Shown: positions 39,335-52,844, counted from the stretch's first letter. The stretch is 64,000 bases of DNA from Owenia fusiformis (GCA_903813345.2 CAIIXF020000011.1:18211754-18275753); one strand, 5' to 3'. Notes: generated by a model from the sequence alone, not told the origin. Numbers and translations are program-made.

Positions 39335-42300
39335 TTAATCACTGTCATCGTTACTGTCCGAGTCAGAATAATCAACCCCCAAAAACCCAAGTCCTCCGAG
39401 GATTTTTGGTGACTTTTTATTCTCCGTTGCATCTTTTTTCTTCAAGGTTGAAGCACTTTTGATAATATCAGCAACCTCTTTATCAGAATATCCCACATCA
39501 GCCTCTTTAACTTCTGAATTATTTTTGTTTTGATCATTTTGTTGGGTTTTGCTTGTTTCATCTTTTGACGTAGAGTTTGTACCAGATTTGAGTTCATTAT
39601 TTATTTGATTTTGGTCACCTCTATTGTCAGAATTACTTTGTGTGGTAGAGTTAGTGTCACTATCTGCTACAGTGTTGCTGGTGTCCGATGCTGCAGTGGC
39701 ACTAGTAGCTGATGCTGCTACAGTTTTTTTCTTTTTTACAAGTCCACTTAGAGAGGACTTTTTTAAGGATCCAACACTTTTTTGCCAACTTTCAGTTTTC
39801 TGCTCAGTCTTTTTCTGGAAAATATTGAATATTTTCTTAACAAACATACCTTACTCAATTCGAATATACTAAATAATAAAAAGTCTTGATTTAAATTTGT
39901 AGAAATCCCTTATTAGTCAGAATGCCAGTTTGAGAAACATTTTCTTAAAAGAAACTCCAGATTTTTGAATAGGTCTATAGACTTCAATTTGTTTCATCAG
40001 CAGATATTTAAACATGAAATTAATAAGTCGGAACCCCAGTTTTCAGAAAACAGTTGTTTAAAAGAAACACATGAAATGAATGAGAGTTAGTCCTTTTATA
40101 CAGAGAAACCTGGCATAATAGTAATACACAAAAATAACCAAAATTCTATATTCTACTTTTAAACTGAAAATGAATATGTAGTCAAACTTGTTATAACCTC
40201 ACCTCTGAGAGAAAGTCAGTAGGCTTCTCAACATTTGTGATCTTCTTAACCTTTGAACTGGACTTTTTCTCCTCCTCATCTGAAGAGCTATCATCATGGA
40301 GACGTTTGAGAGAATCGTTTCCATTTCTTCCAAATACAGAGCTAAAAATTCATGGACACAACTATAGTTCACAGAAAAATTCTCAAAATAAATACATTGT
40401 ATATACATTTTTATATAAGACGATTTTCAACAAATATTTCATATCTCAATGTATTGAACAATACTATGCTTTTTGGAAATGCAACTAAAGTAACCAGAGC
40501 TCTAGGATCTGAGACCTAACCAAATGTATTTGTTATTTTCCAAATGTTATGAAAAAATACAATCTGATTTGCATCAAAAAGTCACCTCGTAATTCTAATC
40601 AGTGGACAAGCTTTTTGCCTTAAAAGCGTTGAAAATAACCATCATTTAGAGGAAAACTTACTGATCTCTGATGTAAAATACATCATCTGACGCATAGATA
40701 CATGAGAGATTTAAAATGTAACCTACTTGACAAACTTTTCATCTTCATCATCTTGGAGTTTCTGCAGGTGCTCCTCATAGAGCCTCTTCTTCTCCAATAA
40801 CTCATTTAAATCAACTTTAGCATGACGGGAATTTTGATCGCGTAGCTCACCAAGATTTTCCAGTGCTTCAATTTCATTTCTTGATGCCTTCGTACGATTT
40901 TCCAATGCCTGAAAAAATGTTAACAAACCAATATGAAAATATTCTAACAATCTAATTCTTCAATAGGAAAACTCACACTAATAAAAGATAATAGACATTT
41001 TGGTCCACAATGTTCGTGGTATGTAACTATATAAACATATATTATTGAAATCTTCACAGAAAATGATCACGATGGTATAAACACATTACATAATAGCATC
41101 TTTTTACCAATAAACTGATATTAACAATGCACATGTTGTTAATGTTTAAATAATGTTAGTTTCAACTTGGAGCATTTGACAGCGTAAACTTCATAATACA
41201 ATGCAGTATATTCTTTTTATGACTCACCAACATTGGGTTATTTGCCTCCTCATCTTTAGCTTCCTGAATTTTCTTCTCTTCAAGTTTCTGGGCAGTTGTA
41301 AAAGCCTCAAAATTCCTGATCGCCCCATTCTCAAGTTTGTAGTCACAGTTCTCTGGGTCAGTCTAAAAAACCAAACAATGGTAGACAATGGACAGAGTTT
41401 GCAAAAATAACAGAGTTTTTAAAATCAACTCAATTTTTTCGCAAAAATCCATGTTATGGGATAAGTAGATCAAAAATGCATAAATTATGTAAAAATATGT
41501 GGTGATTTTTTGGTAGACAGTTGTAATTTACTGTCAAATGTACAATTCAACTACAATGAAAAAGGGACACATGAAAAAAATCAGAATATTCCTAGGACGT
41601 AGTTCTTATATAGACAGTTTACCTTAAATGTAATCTCCGAGACACATTTTGGACAGCGTATGTAGAATCTGTGTATATGTAACCCCAAGTAGTCTTCATC
41701 CAGGACCCGCTCACTTCGAGAGTTGAACTTCTTTCCCTTGTAGATATATTCCCCACACGTAGAGCACCTGCAGCCAACGTAATACAAGGTTTTATATTAA
41801 TCATTGAGTAGCCATGAATTGCCGGGAATTTATAACAACAATTTATACATCAGTACCGAAAAACAGCTCTTGAATATTTTTTATTGTGAAGCGACACAGA
41901 AGCAGGCACCAAAGTATGTCATGAATCGGGAACCACACATGCAAATACTGTACATTCCACATCCCAAGTTAATTACTAGAGGTGTCACGGTCCAAAAGAA
42001 TTTCTGTACGGTACGGAACGGTACAAATGGTCTCGGGACACGGTACTTTCGGGAGGGGAGGGACATAACATTAAAAATGATGTAATGTCTGATGATGACA
42101 TATATTAAGAGGCCCGTAGCCAGCTTTTGCTTAAGGGAGATTAATTTAGAGAAAAATCACTCGAAAGTTCCTAAAATGGTGGAAAACTCCTAATTTTTAT
42201 GATTTTTTGGCCGAACTCCCTGATTATAGGCCTAACTAATGTTACCTCATGTTAAAGGGTGCCATAGTTCGGATTGTGAACTGTCGATTCTTTGCTTGCT

Positions 42301-44487
42301 TCAAACGGGGGACCTTAGCTGGATCAAAATCTGGTGGATAATATTTCTGAAATAATAAAAATAATGAATAATACTAGAACTTATCTGTACATTAACAGCC
42401 ATATTATATTGTGCCAGTGATGTTATGCAGATCCGTGTGATGTTTTTAAGAAAATCATTTATCAGCCCCATATACAGCTGATATTGTTTATCAGCTGCAT
42501 ATCCAGATGATAAACAAATTTGATTTTTTTCAATTTTGAATGTAACCATGGGCTTAATGCAATATCAGATAACTTCTAGTGATATCATTTTATCGCCCTT
42601 TAGATATCAAATATCACACTCATTTGCTTTGTTCAGTCGTGTTACTCAAAATGATCTGATGTTTTGTATATCTTACTCTACTGCACTAGAACACCATTTT
42701 TAATAACCCCATCTCAATTGGAATGGATAATAATTACTGCAGTTTGGGCCATAAATAATTAGACATGGATTTTCTGAAGTGAGGATTTCCTTTCAAGAAG
42801 CTATACATTGGTGAATGAGAGTAGTGGTGATTACGATAAATAGGCTACTAGAATAATCATTCGTTTGGACTAAATAGTGTGAAAATCAATTTTTCAATCA
42901 ATTTGTACAATTTTCGCATTTTGGAGCATAATAATGCATTGAATGGTACGTTTTATTATTTATTAATTTTTAATCCTATAAAAAATATGTACAAAAATGC
43001 AGCCTGACAAATACCGAGACACAAAATAGCATATATTGATTTTATAAGCTTATGTTTCTTTTACAATATTCAAATTTATTTGATTTATCGTCATCAATTT
43101 GCTCCCGATAATCAAGTCTGAAAATTTAGGCAAGTCCAACGATGGGCTTTGAAGGCCTATGGTCCCACCACAAGATGAAGTATATATAAAATATAGTAGA
43201 TTATACAAATTTTAGGGGATATGTATCTTGATAATATTGGAAATTATGGACTTTCAAACCACCATGGTTTGCAAATGGTGATAGAAAATTGATTACTCAT
43301 TTCTTCATGGCCCAAACTGTACCTAAAGTTGTCTGTAGACATTAAGGTCAGGGTGCACTTTGATGAAATTTCATGACCATGCGCTAGAGTCAGTACGTCT
43401 ATTTCCAAACACCCCCATCAAAAAATGTAGTTAGCTTGGCTGTATTGCACATCTATGCTATGATTCTATATATATTATGTGTATTATCCACTGTAGAATG
43501 TATTTGCAGAAAAAATTACGAAAAATTGTAAAAAATATCTGGGTTATTCCATTTTTACTACAAGGTATTTCAGGGGGGTAATTCCGAACAGGTGTTTTTT
43601 TGGGGGGTAAATCCGAACACTTGCATGGGGGTAATTCCAAACACTTAACTTAAACTTAATTGTTTTAATTATTAGATCGATGGTATATCATTATATGATA
43701 CCCTTAACTTATGATAATGGATCCTGTCACCCCTGCATATCAAGAAACCCAAATTTAAATCATTTATTACTGACATCTATTTAATTAAACGCACAGAGTT
43801 TGTGGGGGTAATTCCAAACACTAGCATGGGGGTAATTCCGAACACCTAAATCATCATAATTGATTATTTTATTGTAAGATTGTTGGTATACATCATTATA
43901 TTGTATCTTTCAGGCTATAAATATTATGTAGAGGTAGTAGAGGTACTATTATTCAATTCAATGATCTGCTTGCCATTATTTGGAACCCGTTCGTGTTTAC
44001 CCCCCTGTTTGGATTTGGACGTATTGACTCTATTTTCAGATAAACATAACTCATTCCACACATCATCTACATCTTTCATTCTTGCACAAAAGATGCATTA
44101 GTGTACCAAGACTATTAATTGAGGGTTGATAATTCAGAATGTTTGAATAACTAGAATATTCAGTGGTTTACTTTTCAAAATTGTAAAAGGAATCCAAAGT
44201 GCACGACAGGTGTGTTCAGTAAATCTGACTGGTCAATTCATCCTAAGAGTTCACCATGTCACCCACAAGACAACACAGGCTATAAATAAGACTGTGTCTA
44301 AGTTTTGGATTGATGAATACTTTTTTCAATTCAAGTGAAAGTAGATCTAGTCTATCATAATTTTTATAGGTCAACTTTTCTCTATTCGAAGCATTTTGAG
44401 ATATAAGATCGATCTTTTAAAGTGGACTACATATTTATGTCTATAAATGTTATATATACTTACATTTAAAACCTTTCTTTCAGACAT
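39335..44487 (-). CDS. YJU2: Splicing factor YJU2 (CCDC94), complete, seven exons
   Basis: YJU2 joins the spliceosome and promotes the first catalytic step of pre-mRNA splicing; it acts in the nucleus. Exons from the 5' end: 44487-44464 (MSERKVLN), 42346-42246, 41767-41623, 41362-41228, 40908-40727, 40341-40203, 39814-39335 (stop TAA). They total 1206 nt, 401 aa, against about 323 in human. Conserved parts: [19 protein letters not shown] at the start, then [10 protein letters not shown], and a zinc site with Cys at 43, 46, 80 and 83, the same numbers as in human, around [14 protein letters not shown] and FYIRCPKC. Then EITFKTDPEN.DY, NNPMLALENRTK, a charged coiled-coil and [10 protein letters not shown] near the C-terminal part. 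The last exon is an extended low-complexity tail rich in Ser, Thr, Asn and Asp, ending in an acidic [11 protein letters not shown]. Introns hold a half-copy of the 'gcccgtagcc' repeat (about 42111) and other MITE debris. Confidence 0.95.
42760..43270 (+). repeat. Dispersed repeat in YJU2 intron 1, related to SIAE intron 1
   Basis: Diverged copy of the 24280-24480 repeat (shared 'ctgaagtgaggat', 'gctatacattggtgaatgagagta', 'ggggatatgtatctt', 'caccatggt'). Confidence 0.6.
43560..43850 (+). repeat. 'gggggtaattccgaacac' repeat in YJU2 intron 1
   Basis: The word recurs at about 43574, 43602, 43626, 43805 and 43828. Two longer blocks share 'aattgattattttattgtaagat/aattgttttaattattagat...tggtata.atcattata', indicating a partial tandem duplication. 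'acccccctgtttggatttgg' near 43999 is a possible reversed end. Confidence 0.65.
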
Positions 44488-44535
44488 TGTTAGGCGTTTT
44501 TGTGGAAATTTACGTCTCCGGACGTTTTTTCTGGG

Positions 44536-44541
44536 CACGTG
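44536..44541. promoter_or_regulatory. E-box CACGTG upstream of YJU2
   Basis: Palindromic CACGTG about 50 bp upstream of the YJU2 start codon. A single six-base match, so weak evidence. Confidence 0.25.
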
Positions 44542-44699
44542 TGCGGTGATCACCTACTTGACATGTATCAATATAACATGCCCATGTTATAACCCCATAG
44601 ATAGGTGAACATATTTCGTGATGATTTCTGTAACATGCAGACAAATGTGGCTTTGGTAGGCTCGCACATGTGTAGAAAGCGCAACCAACATGTACAATC

Positions 44700-46335
44700 A
44701 CGCGTACATACGTAATGTACCCTGATCATGTTTTGGTGTAGCAAGCGTAGTTGGCGTAGGCCTAGGGTGAACCATGACAGTGTGTGAGTATACCTACAGA
44801 CTCATGTTTCCGTGTAGCAAGTGTAGCTGGCGTAGTAAACATACCATACTGTTTTCCTTCAAATAAATGCCCGTAGCAGACGTAGTAGTACATAAGGGTG
44901 ACCCTACAGTGTGTATGTATGTATACCTGTAGACTCATGTTTTGGTGTAGCAGGCGTAGTTGGCGAAGTCAACACAGTACATACTATGAAGTGGTCATTT
45001 TCAATAAAATACTCGTAGCAGACGTAGCTATACCCAGGGTACATCATGGCAGTGTGTGTGTATACCTATAGACCAATGTTTTGGTGTAGCAGGCGTAGTC
45101 AACAAAGTACATACTATGATGTGGTTATTTTCAATAAAATACTCGTAGCAGTATATATAGCTGTACCTGAGCAGACGTATCTGTACCCGGGGTACACCAT
45201 GGCAGTGCGTGTGTATACCTATAGACTCATGTTTAGGTGTAGCAAGCGTAGTTGGCGTAGTAAACATACTCATACTGTTTTTGTTTAATTAAATACCCGT
45301 AGCAGACGTAGTTGTACATAGGGTGACCCTACAGTGTATATGTATACCTATAGACTCATGTTTTGGTGTAGCAGGCGTAGTTGGCGTAGTCAACACAGTA
45401 CATACTATGAAGTGGTCATTTTCAATAAAATACTCGTAACAGACGTAGCTATACCCAGGGTACACCATGGCAGTGTGTATGTATACCAATAGACCAATGA
45501 TTTGGTGTAGCAAGCGTAGTTGGGGTAGTCAACATACTATCATGTGGTTATTTGCAATAAAATACCCGTAGCAGACGTAGCTATACCTAGGGTGGACCAT
45601 GCCAGTGTGTATGTATACCTATAGACCAATGTTTTGGTGTAGCAAGCGTAGCTGGCGTAGTCAACATACTATCATGTGATTATTTGCATATAAATACCCG
45701 TAGCAGACGTAGCTATACCTAGGGTGGACCATGACAGTGTGTATGTATACCTATAGACCAATGTTTTGGTGTAGCAAGCGTAGTTGGCGTAGTCAACATA
45801 CTATCATGTGGTTATTTTCAATAAAATACCCGTAGCAGACGAAGCTATACCTAGGGTGGACCATGCCAGTGTGTATGTATACCAATAGACCAATGTTTTG
45901 GAGTAGCAAGCGTAGTTGGCGTAGTCAACATACTATCATGTGGTTATTTGCATATAAAATACCCGTAGCAGACGTAGCTATACCTAGGTAGGACCATGAC
46001 AGTGTGTATGTATACCTATAGACCAATGTTTTGGTGTAGCAACCGTAGTTGGCGAAGTCAACATACTATGATGTGGTTATTTCCAATAAAATACCCGTAG
46101 CAGACGTAGCTATACCCACAGTGAACCATGGCAGTGTGTGTGTATACCTATACACTCATATTTTGGTGTAGCAAGCGTAGTTGGCGTAGTCAACACAGTA
46201 CATACTATGATGTGGTTAGTTTCAATAAAATACCCGTAGCAGACGTAGCTATACCCAGGGTGAACCATGGCACTGTGTGTGTATACCTATAGACTCATGT
46301 TTTGGTGTAGCAAGCGTAGTTGGCGTAATCCGGAA
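44700..46335 (+). repeat. Left satellite array, ~12 units of ~132 bp
   Basis: Unit landmarks: 'ttttggtgtagcaagcgtag', 'ttggcgtagtcaacatacta', 'tgtggttattttcaataaaa', 'tacccgtagcagacgtagct', 'ccagggtacaccatggcag', 'tgtgtatgtatacctatag'. The array is in the plus orientation; the identical unit runs in the opposite direction at 47996-50420. The outermost left units (before about 45300) are the most diverged. ORFs within both arrays are repeat by-products. Confidence 0.95.
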
Positions 46336-47995
46336 GGTGAGATAGCTTAGAAATTACCAGTTCATCTCAACTTGATCTAGTGGATTATGATTAAGGCTAT
46401 GGTCTTCCAACCCCATATTTGGTGGTTTAAATCTCGGTCGTGGGAAAGTTATTTATCTCTGGCCCCCAATGTTTTTTAAATCTCTTTTTACATAACATAT
46501 AGTCATATCTATTACTTTTTGGGGTTTTAGATTATAGATGTATCGTCTATGTGTTACTTTAATCATATAGTGACATCTTTATTTTTGCCATATTACCATT
46601 GTAATTGCAGAGACATCTATCAAAATTCAACTAATTGATTTAATTAGCTTTCAGGCTTTAAGAATTGAATATAATACTTTCATAGAAGCATTCATCTTAG
46701 GGTCATTGTTTTGGTTGGGCCACATAGCCATAGACTTCCATGCTAAACACTTGCAATTGTCACGAAATTTCATGATTTATTTTAACGTAATTAAATTGGT
46801 TGCAAGTGAATCTGTCTACAACTCGTCTTGTGTAATCAAAATAATAGCGGGTGGTTTGAATTTTTGTTTGAGTTTACAGCTTACATCTATAAATTCAAAA
46901 ACATATCGCCTCATTGAGAGGTACATGCAGATTTTGGCGATCTATCATTATAAAAGGCTAAATATTGTGCAAAAACAGGAGTTGACACGCTTACATTTGG
47001 AAATGAAATTTCCTACATAATTGCCGACTCATGTTAAAAAGTCATGAAAACAAGGTTGAACACAAAACATTGACCCAGTTACTGTCTATTTGGCATGGGA
47101 TCACTAAGGGAAATATTATCAATGACTTAAATCGTTAACGGTTAAGTTGTATTCCAAGAAACTTATTAATTTAGAAATGCAAAATGTTCAATTTTGTTTT
47201 TCAATTATACGAAATCGCACCTGTAGAGAACAACGTTTACAAAATTATTTAAAACGGAGATATTTACTTATGTAACATTCATTGGCATGTGTCAGGAAGT
47301 AAATAAGAAGAATATGCATTTGATTCTATATCTTGTTCCCAAAGGAGTTTGTTAAGGAGCGGTATATGTTAACGTACTTTTATCATCCCGAACTCAAACA
47401 TTTCGAATACTTATTTTGAGAACGCTTTGTTAAGAATGGATTCGTTATGTACTCAAAATTGACTGTCTTGTGTCTCAATGGATGGACCGTGAACACTATA
47501 TATATACAAAATTAATAAGCTAAATATCTAAAGTGTCCAATCAAAGTTATCAAACACGTTGACTAGCATTTTAATACACTATTCAATCCAATATCAGTGC
47601 TAGCGATTACTGCATCGAGCCACTTGGTTTCATAATCAACTCTAGAAATAACGTTTAAAAATGACCCGCAGTTATTACAGACTTTTTGCGAGGAATTTTA
47701 TTTATCGTACAAGAAAAATACCACATTCGTGCTTCGTACTTGCAATATAACTGAATTATAAGGTGTCGGATGCGTTCTAGGTGCAAATCACAATAATTAT
47801 AACCTGACGATGAGGTAGCGGCAACTTGTGTCAAGTGTAAACTGACTGTAATTGTTAAGTTTCAATATGACATGCATCTGACACCCCCCGCTCTAATTTC
47901 CAAGTTATCGTGATGAAAAATACTTTGCCTGCATTAGGGTTAACTGTGAATTGAGGTACGGGCATTGAGACAACGTACATTAGAATTGACAACGT
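46336..47995. other. 1.66 kb core between the two inverted arrays
   Basis: Free of the 132 bp unit. A 104-residue plus-strand ORF (46706-47020) has a hydrophobic middle but no recognised domain. No transposase motif (DDE block, zinc finger) was found by eye. If the arrays are the arms of a foldback element, this is its loop. Confidence 0.5.
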
Positions 47996-50420
47996 ACATT
48001 ATGTACAAAATACAACTACGCTTGCTACACATAAGAAGGAGTATACAGGTATGTCATGGTCCATGCTTGGTATAGCTACGTCTGCTACGGGTATTTTATT
48101 GAAAATAAGCCCAGTATAGTATGGTATGTTGACTACGCCAACTACACCAAAACATGAGTCTATAGGTATGCATACACACTGTAGGGCCCACCCTAGGTGT
48201 ACCTACGTCTGCTACGGGTATTTTATTGAAAAAACCCAGATCATAGTATGTTGACTACGCAAACTACGCTTGCTATACCAAAACAAGCATACACCCTGTA
48301 GGGTCCACACTAGGTATAACTACGTCTGCTACGGGTATTTTTTGAACATAACCACATCATAGTATGTTGACAACGCCAACTACGCTTGCTACACCAAAAC
48401 ATTGGTCTATAGGTATACATACTCACTGTCATGCTCCACCCTACAGGTAGGTATAGCTACGTCTGCTACGGGTATTTTATTGAAAATAACCACATGATAG
48501 TATGTTGACTACGCCAACTACGCTTGCTACACCAAAACATTGGTCTCTAGGTATACATACACACTGTCATGGTCCACCCTAGGTATAGCTACGTCTGCTA
48601 CGGGTATTTTATTGCAAATAACCACATGATAGTGTGTTGAATACGCCAACTACGCTTGCTACACCAAATCAGTGGTCTATAGGTATACATACACACTGTC
48701 ATGGTCCACCCTACGTATAGCTACGTCTGCTACGGGTATTTTATTGAAAATAACCACATGATAGTATGTTGACTACGCCAACTACGCTTGCTACACCAAA
48801 ACATTGGTCTATAGGTATACATACTCACTGTCATGCTCCACCCTACAGGTAGGTATAGCTACGTCTGCTACGGGTATTTTATATGCAAATAACCACATGA
48901 TAGTATGTTGACAACGCCAACTACGCTTGCTACACCAAAACATTGGTCTATAGGTATACATACACACTGTCATGCTCCACCCTAGGTATAGCTACGTCTG
49001 CTACGGGTATTTTATTGAAAATAACCACATGATAGTATGTTGACTACGCCAACTACGCTTGCTACACCAAAACATTGGTCTCTAGGTATACATACACACT
49101 GTCATGGTCCACCCTAGGTATAGCTACGTCTGCTACGGGTATTTTATTGCAAATAACCACATGATAGTATGTTGACTATGCCAACTACGCTTGCTACACC
49201 AAATCAGTGGTCTATAGGTATACATACACACTGTCATGGTCCACCCTACGTATAGCTACGTCTGCTACGGGTATTTTATTGCAAATAACCACATGATAGT
49301 ATGTTGACTACGCCAACTACGCTTGCTACACCAAAACATTGGTCTATAGGTATACATACACTCTGTCATGGTCCACCCTAGGTATAGCTGCGTCTGCTAC
49401 GGGTATTTTATTGCAAATAACCACATGATAGTATGTTGACTACGCCAACTACGCTTGCTACACCAAAACATTGGTCTATAGGTATACATACACACTGTTA
49501 TGGTCCACCCTAGGTATAGCTACGTCTGCTACGGGTATTTTATTGCAAATAACCACATGATAGTGTGTTGAATACGCCAACTACGCTTGCTACACCAAAA
49601 TATTGGTCTATAGGTATACATACACTCTGTCATGGTTCACCCTAGGTATAGCTACGTCTGCTACGGGTATTTTATTGCAAATAACCACATAATAGTGTGT
49701 TGACTACGCCAACTACGCTTGCTACACCAAAACATTGGTCTATAGGTATACATACACACTGTCATGGTCCACCCTAGGTATAGCTACGTCTGCTACGGGT
49801 ATTTTATTGCAAATAACCACATGATAGTATGTTGACTACGCCAACTACGCTTGCTACACCAAAACATTGGTCTCTAGGTATACATACACACTGTCATGGT
49901 CCACCCTAGGTATAGCTACGTCTGCTACGGGTATTTTATTGCAAATAACCACATGATAGTATGTTGACTACGCCAACTACGCTTGCTACACCAAAACAGG
50001 GGTCTATAGGTATGCATGCACACTGTAGGGCCCGCCCTAGGTATGTCTACGTCTGCTAGTATGTTTACTACGCCAACTACGCTTGCTACATCAAAACATA
50101 AGTCTATAGGTATACATACACACTGTAGGGTCCACCCTAGGTACATCTGTACGTCTGCTACGGGTATTTTTATTGAAAATAACCACATCATAGTATGTTT
50201 ACTACGCCTACTACGCTTGCTACATCAAAACATGAGTCTATAGGTATACATACACACTGTAGGGTCCACCGTATGTACATCTACGTCTGCTACGGGTATT
50301 TTATTGAACTAACTACATGATAGTATGTTGACTACGCCAACTACGCTTGCTACATCAAAACATGAGTCTATAGGTATACATACACACCATAGGATCCACC
50401 GTAGGTATACATACACACTG
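47996..50420 (-). repeat. Right satellite array, ~18 units of ~132 bp, inverted relative to the left array
   Basis: Reverse-complement landmarks: 'agctacgtctgctacgggta', 'ttgcaaataaccacatgata', 'gttgactacgccaactacgc', 'ttgctacaccaaaacattgg'. Variant marks ('tctctagg', 'aaatcagtgg', 'tacaggtaggtatag', 'gttgaatacgcc') recur every three, four or more units, so blocks of several units have been copied within the array. Outer units (after about 49990) are more diverged, as in the left array. Confidence 0.95.
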
Positions 50421-51946
50421 TTACCTTCATGTACTACATGTATTTTGATGAAATGACAACCTGTGCTCATGTTATATGGATGCATCTTCATCTGTGCATA
50501 GCATTGAAATGGAGTAAGATCAGAATTCATCAAGAATTCATCAAGACCTTACATTTAAATATCACTGTTTGTGAGAATGGCATTTGGGTGATACGGATAA
50601 TGCACTCGTAAATTACATTTCAAATTTCCCGTGTGGGTGATACGAATGATACACTTGTATTTGCATTTTTAAAATTCCCGTGTAGGTGAGCATGGCACAA
50701 GAACCTTTTTCTGAAAACTTTATTTTCTCCTTTTTGAAGAGTACATAAAACGAAAACTTTCCTCCTGGTTATATCCCCGGGGAGGAGAAATGTCTACAAG
50801 CAGGTATCATTGATTGATGCACCTTTATTTTCAAAAGAGGTATAATCGAATTACTTTCTTTGGTATCACTAGACTTATGTACTAGATTAGAATTGCTTAT
50901 CAAACAACTGGTTATCAGATCTTGACCTTTCTGTTAATATATTATATAACTCTTCAACTGTTTTCTTCAAAAGTGTGAATAATAAAGCCATCCTCCTAAG
51001 CAGGTGTCCAGGATCCTGCATACGGATGATGGAATAAGTCCATTCAAGATTTATATTCTTGATATAGAATTTTAACAGTTGATCTTCAGAGGTCTACTAT
51101 TGAAGTCTAAGTAAACAGTTCACATAACCAAAACTATAGGCCTCTTGGACGTTTGTTTTGAACAAGGGCGTATAAACAACCCTGCCACCCTTTGGTATAT
51201 CGAAGAAGCTAGGATGGATATTGCCTAAATCAAAGATGTCGTATGTTTTAGATAGCAATCTGTCCAAGCAAAAATGAGATTAACTTGAAAAAGTACAACC
51301 AATGACATCATTAATCGAGCCAAATAACATAGTTTCTATGATATAACAAAAGATGGCAGAATATGTAAAACAGTTGTTTACTTGTGTGGACTGATCAATC
51401 AAATTTTAGCATCATTGTCTCTAAGACAAGGTCAGAGATTATGGTACAGCACTGCATTGTTTCAAGGTAGTTTACTAAAAGTTAAATAACATATACACAC
51501 ATGTCAAGATATTTGTTTTTAAATGCATTCAGCACTGCTTTATTATAACAAAATATACTCCATCATGTACATTACAATTCAGCCTACATTATATATCTAG
51601 TGTATGTATTTGAAAGGCTTGAAAGTAGTCAGTTAAAAAATCATTCTTGCGTAGTCAACTGTAAATAATTTAAAAAAAAGCCATTTTCACCCACTTTAGC
51701 GAGTTATGCTTGTTTGTTTGTTTCTATGGTGAGACTACACCTACATGTCCAATAATGTACATGCAATGTAAGAAAATAACCACCATATAAACATCTTATT
51801 TCACACCAGGAATGTTCACATGATATGCATACATTATACAATATACACTGTATATTCTAAAATAAATAAAATATAATATTAAAAGTTTGAGTATTCATCT
51901 CTCCAATGTATGCTTTGTTTCCAATCTCAATCCAGTAAAATGTAAA
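50421..51946. other. Intergenic, no gene recognised
   Basis: A short tandem pair ('gggtgatacg.ataatgcactcgta.att.cattt' twice, about 50585-50680). 'catcctcctaagcaggtgtccag' at about 50991 also occurs at about 31460 in SIAE intron 8, a small dispersed repeat. Nothing else. Confidence 0.45.
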
Positions 51947-52148
51947 AGTGATCTCCCCAGCATTAAAGCAAGTGGGTGCAGCACCCACCTGAGATTTTGA
52001 AAATAGGCTTGCACCCATCTGAAAATATATTTGCCCCCACTTGAAAATAAGAAAAATCATGAAAAATGGCATATTCTGACCAATTTTGGTCTGAATTGTA
52101 AAAATGAGAACTTCACCCACTTGAGAAAAAATGCTGTGGAGATCACTG
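51947..52148. mobile_element. ~200 bp MITE, 'CAGTGATCTCCCCAGCATT' family (copy 2)
   Basis: Inverted ends agtgatctccccagcatt and atgctgtggagatcact, with the interior matching 14907-15111 ('gtgggtgcagcacccacctgag', 'aggcttgcaccca'). Confidence 0.88.
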
Positions 52149-52168
52149 TGCAAGGTTCTAGATAGAAA

Positions 52169-52303
52169 ACAATAGTATCTAGGGAGTGGAATGTTACAAT
52201 AGTATCTAGGGAGTGGAATGGTACAATAGTATCTAGGGAGTGGAATGTAACAATAGTATCTAGGGAGTGGAATGTACCAATAGTATCTAGGGAGTGAAAT
52301 GTA
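52169..52303 (+). repeat. Minisatellite, 27 bp 'caatagtatctagggagtggaatgt' unit, five copies
   Basis: Five nearly identical 27 bp units, immediately beside the 51947-52148 MITE. The unit length is a multiple of three, so three minus-strand frames stay open (periodic peptides), which explains the 154-residue ORF here. Confidence 0.95.
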
Positions 52304-52844
52304 TACAAAATATATGTCCAAGTCATAACCTCCATTTAATTAACATACTTAAGTGCACATCTATCTAGAACCATTGTATCTATTATGTGGTCATTTTTAG
52401 ATCCTTCAGGAAATATGTGCACCTCCCTTGGTATAAACCCTATATTTAGAAATTCCAAGTACACAACCCTTATGTGCTATACATATGTAGTATGTATTAA
52501 TGCTGTATTAATGAGTATTAGATTGTAAATATAGCACATGTACGTAATATCTTATAATGTTACCATGTATAACATATATCTTATTTACAATTTCTAAATA
52601 TGTCAATTTGTCCACATATTCTCTGCTTTATCAGATGAACGTGTTATAATAACTTTAAAATTATTAAATCAAAGATTTATTAAGATTATTTTGTCATTAA
52701 ACTACAATTAATAAAATTAAAAAGTTTGTACAATATACAATTAACAAAAAGTTTGTACAATATATGCAGACTGAAAATTCGATTACATGTACTTATCATT
52801 TTAATTTACTTGAGTCTAAAATTGCTTGCTATTAATTATTATTA
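52304..52844. other. Intergenic, nothing recognised
   Basis: AT-rich, with a short duplicated 'aaaaagtttgtacaatata' (52715-52765). Confidence 0.4.

Noticed and set aside
39624-39872. Plus-strand ORF opposite the YJU2 last exon
   Set aside because: Shadow of the low-complexity YJU2 tail on the other strand.
46706-47020. 104-residue ORF in the core between the inverted arrays as a transposase
   Set aside because: It is too short, has no DDE, zinc-finger or THAP-like motif visible, and no partner exon was found.
44700-50420. Regularly spaced repeats that might be read as a CRISPR array
   Set aside because: The ~132 bp units are repeated along their whole length with no unique spacers, and the window is clearly animal nuclear DNA. 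This is a satellite.
51857-52335. Minus-strand ORFs of 154 and 92 residues with 'LPRYYCYIP' and 'FHSLDTIV' periods
   Set aside because: A 27 bp tandem repeat keeps several frames open by chance; the rest is MITE sequence.
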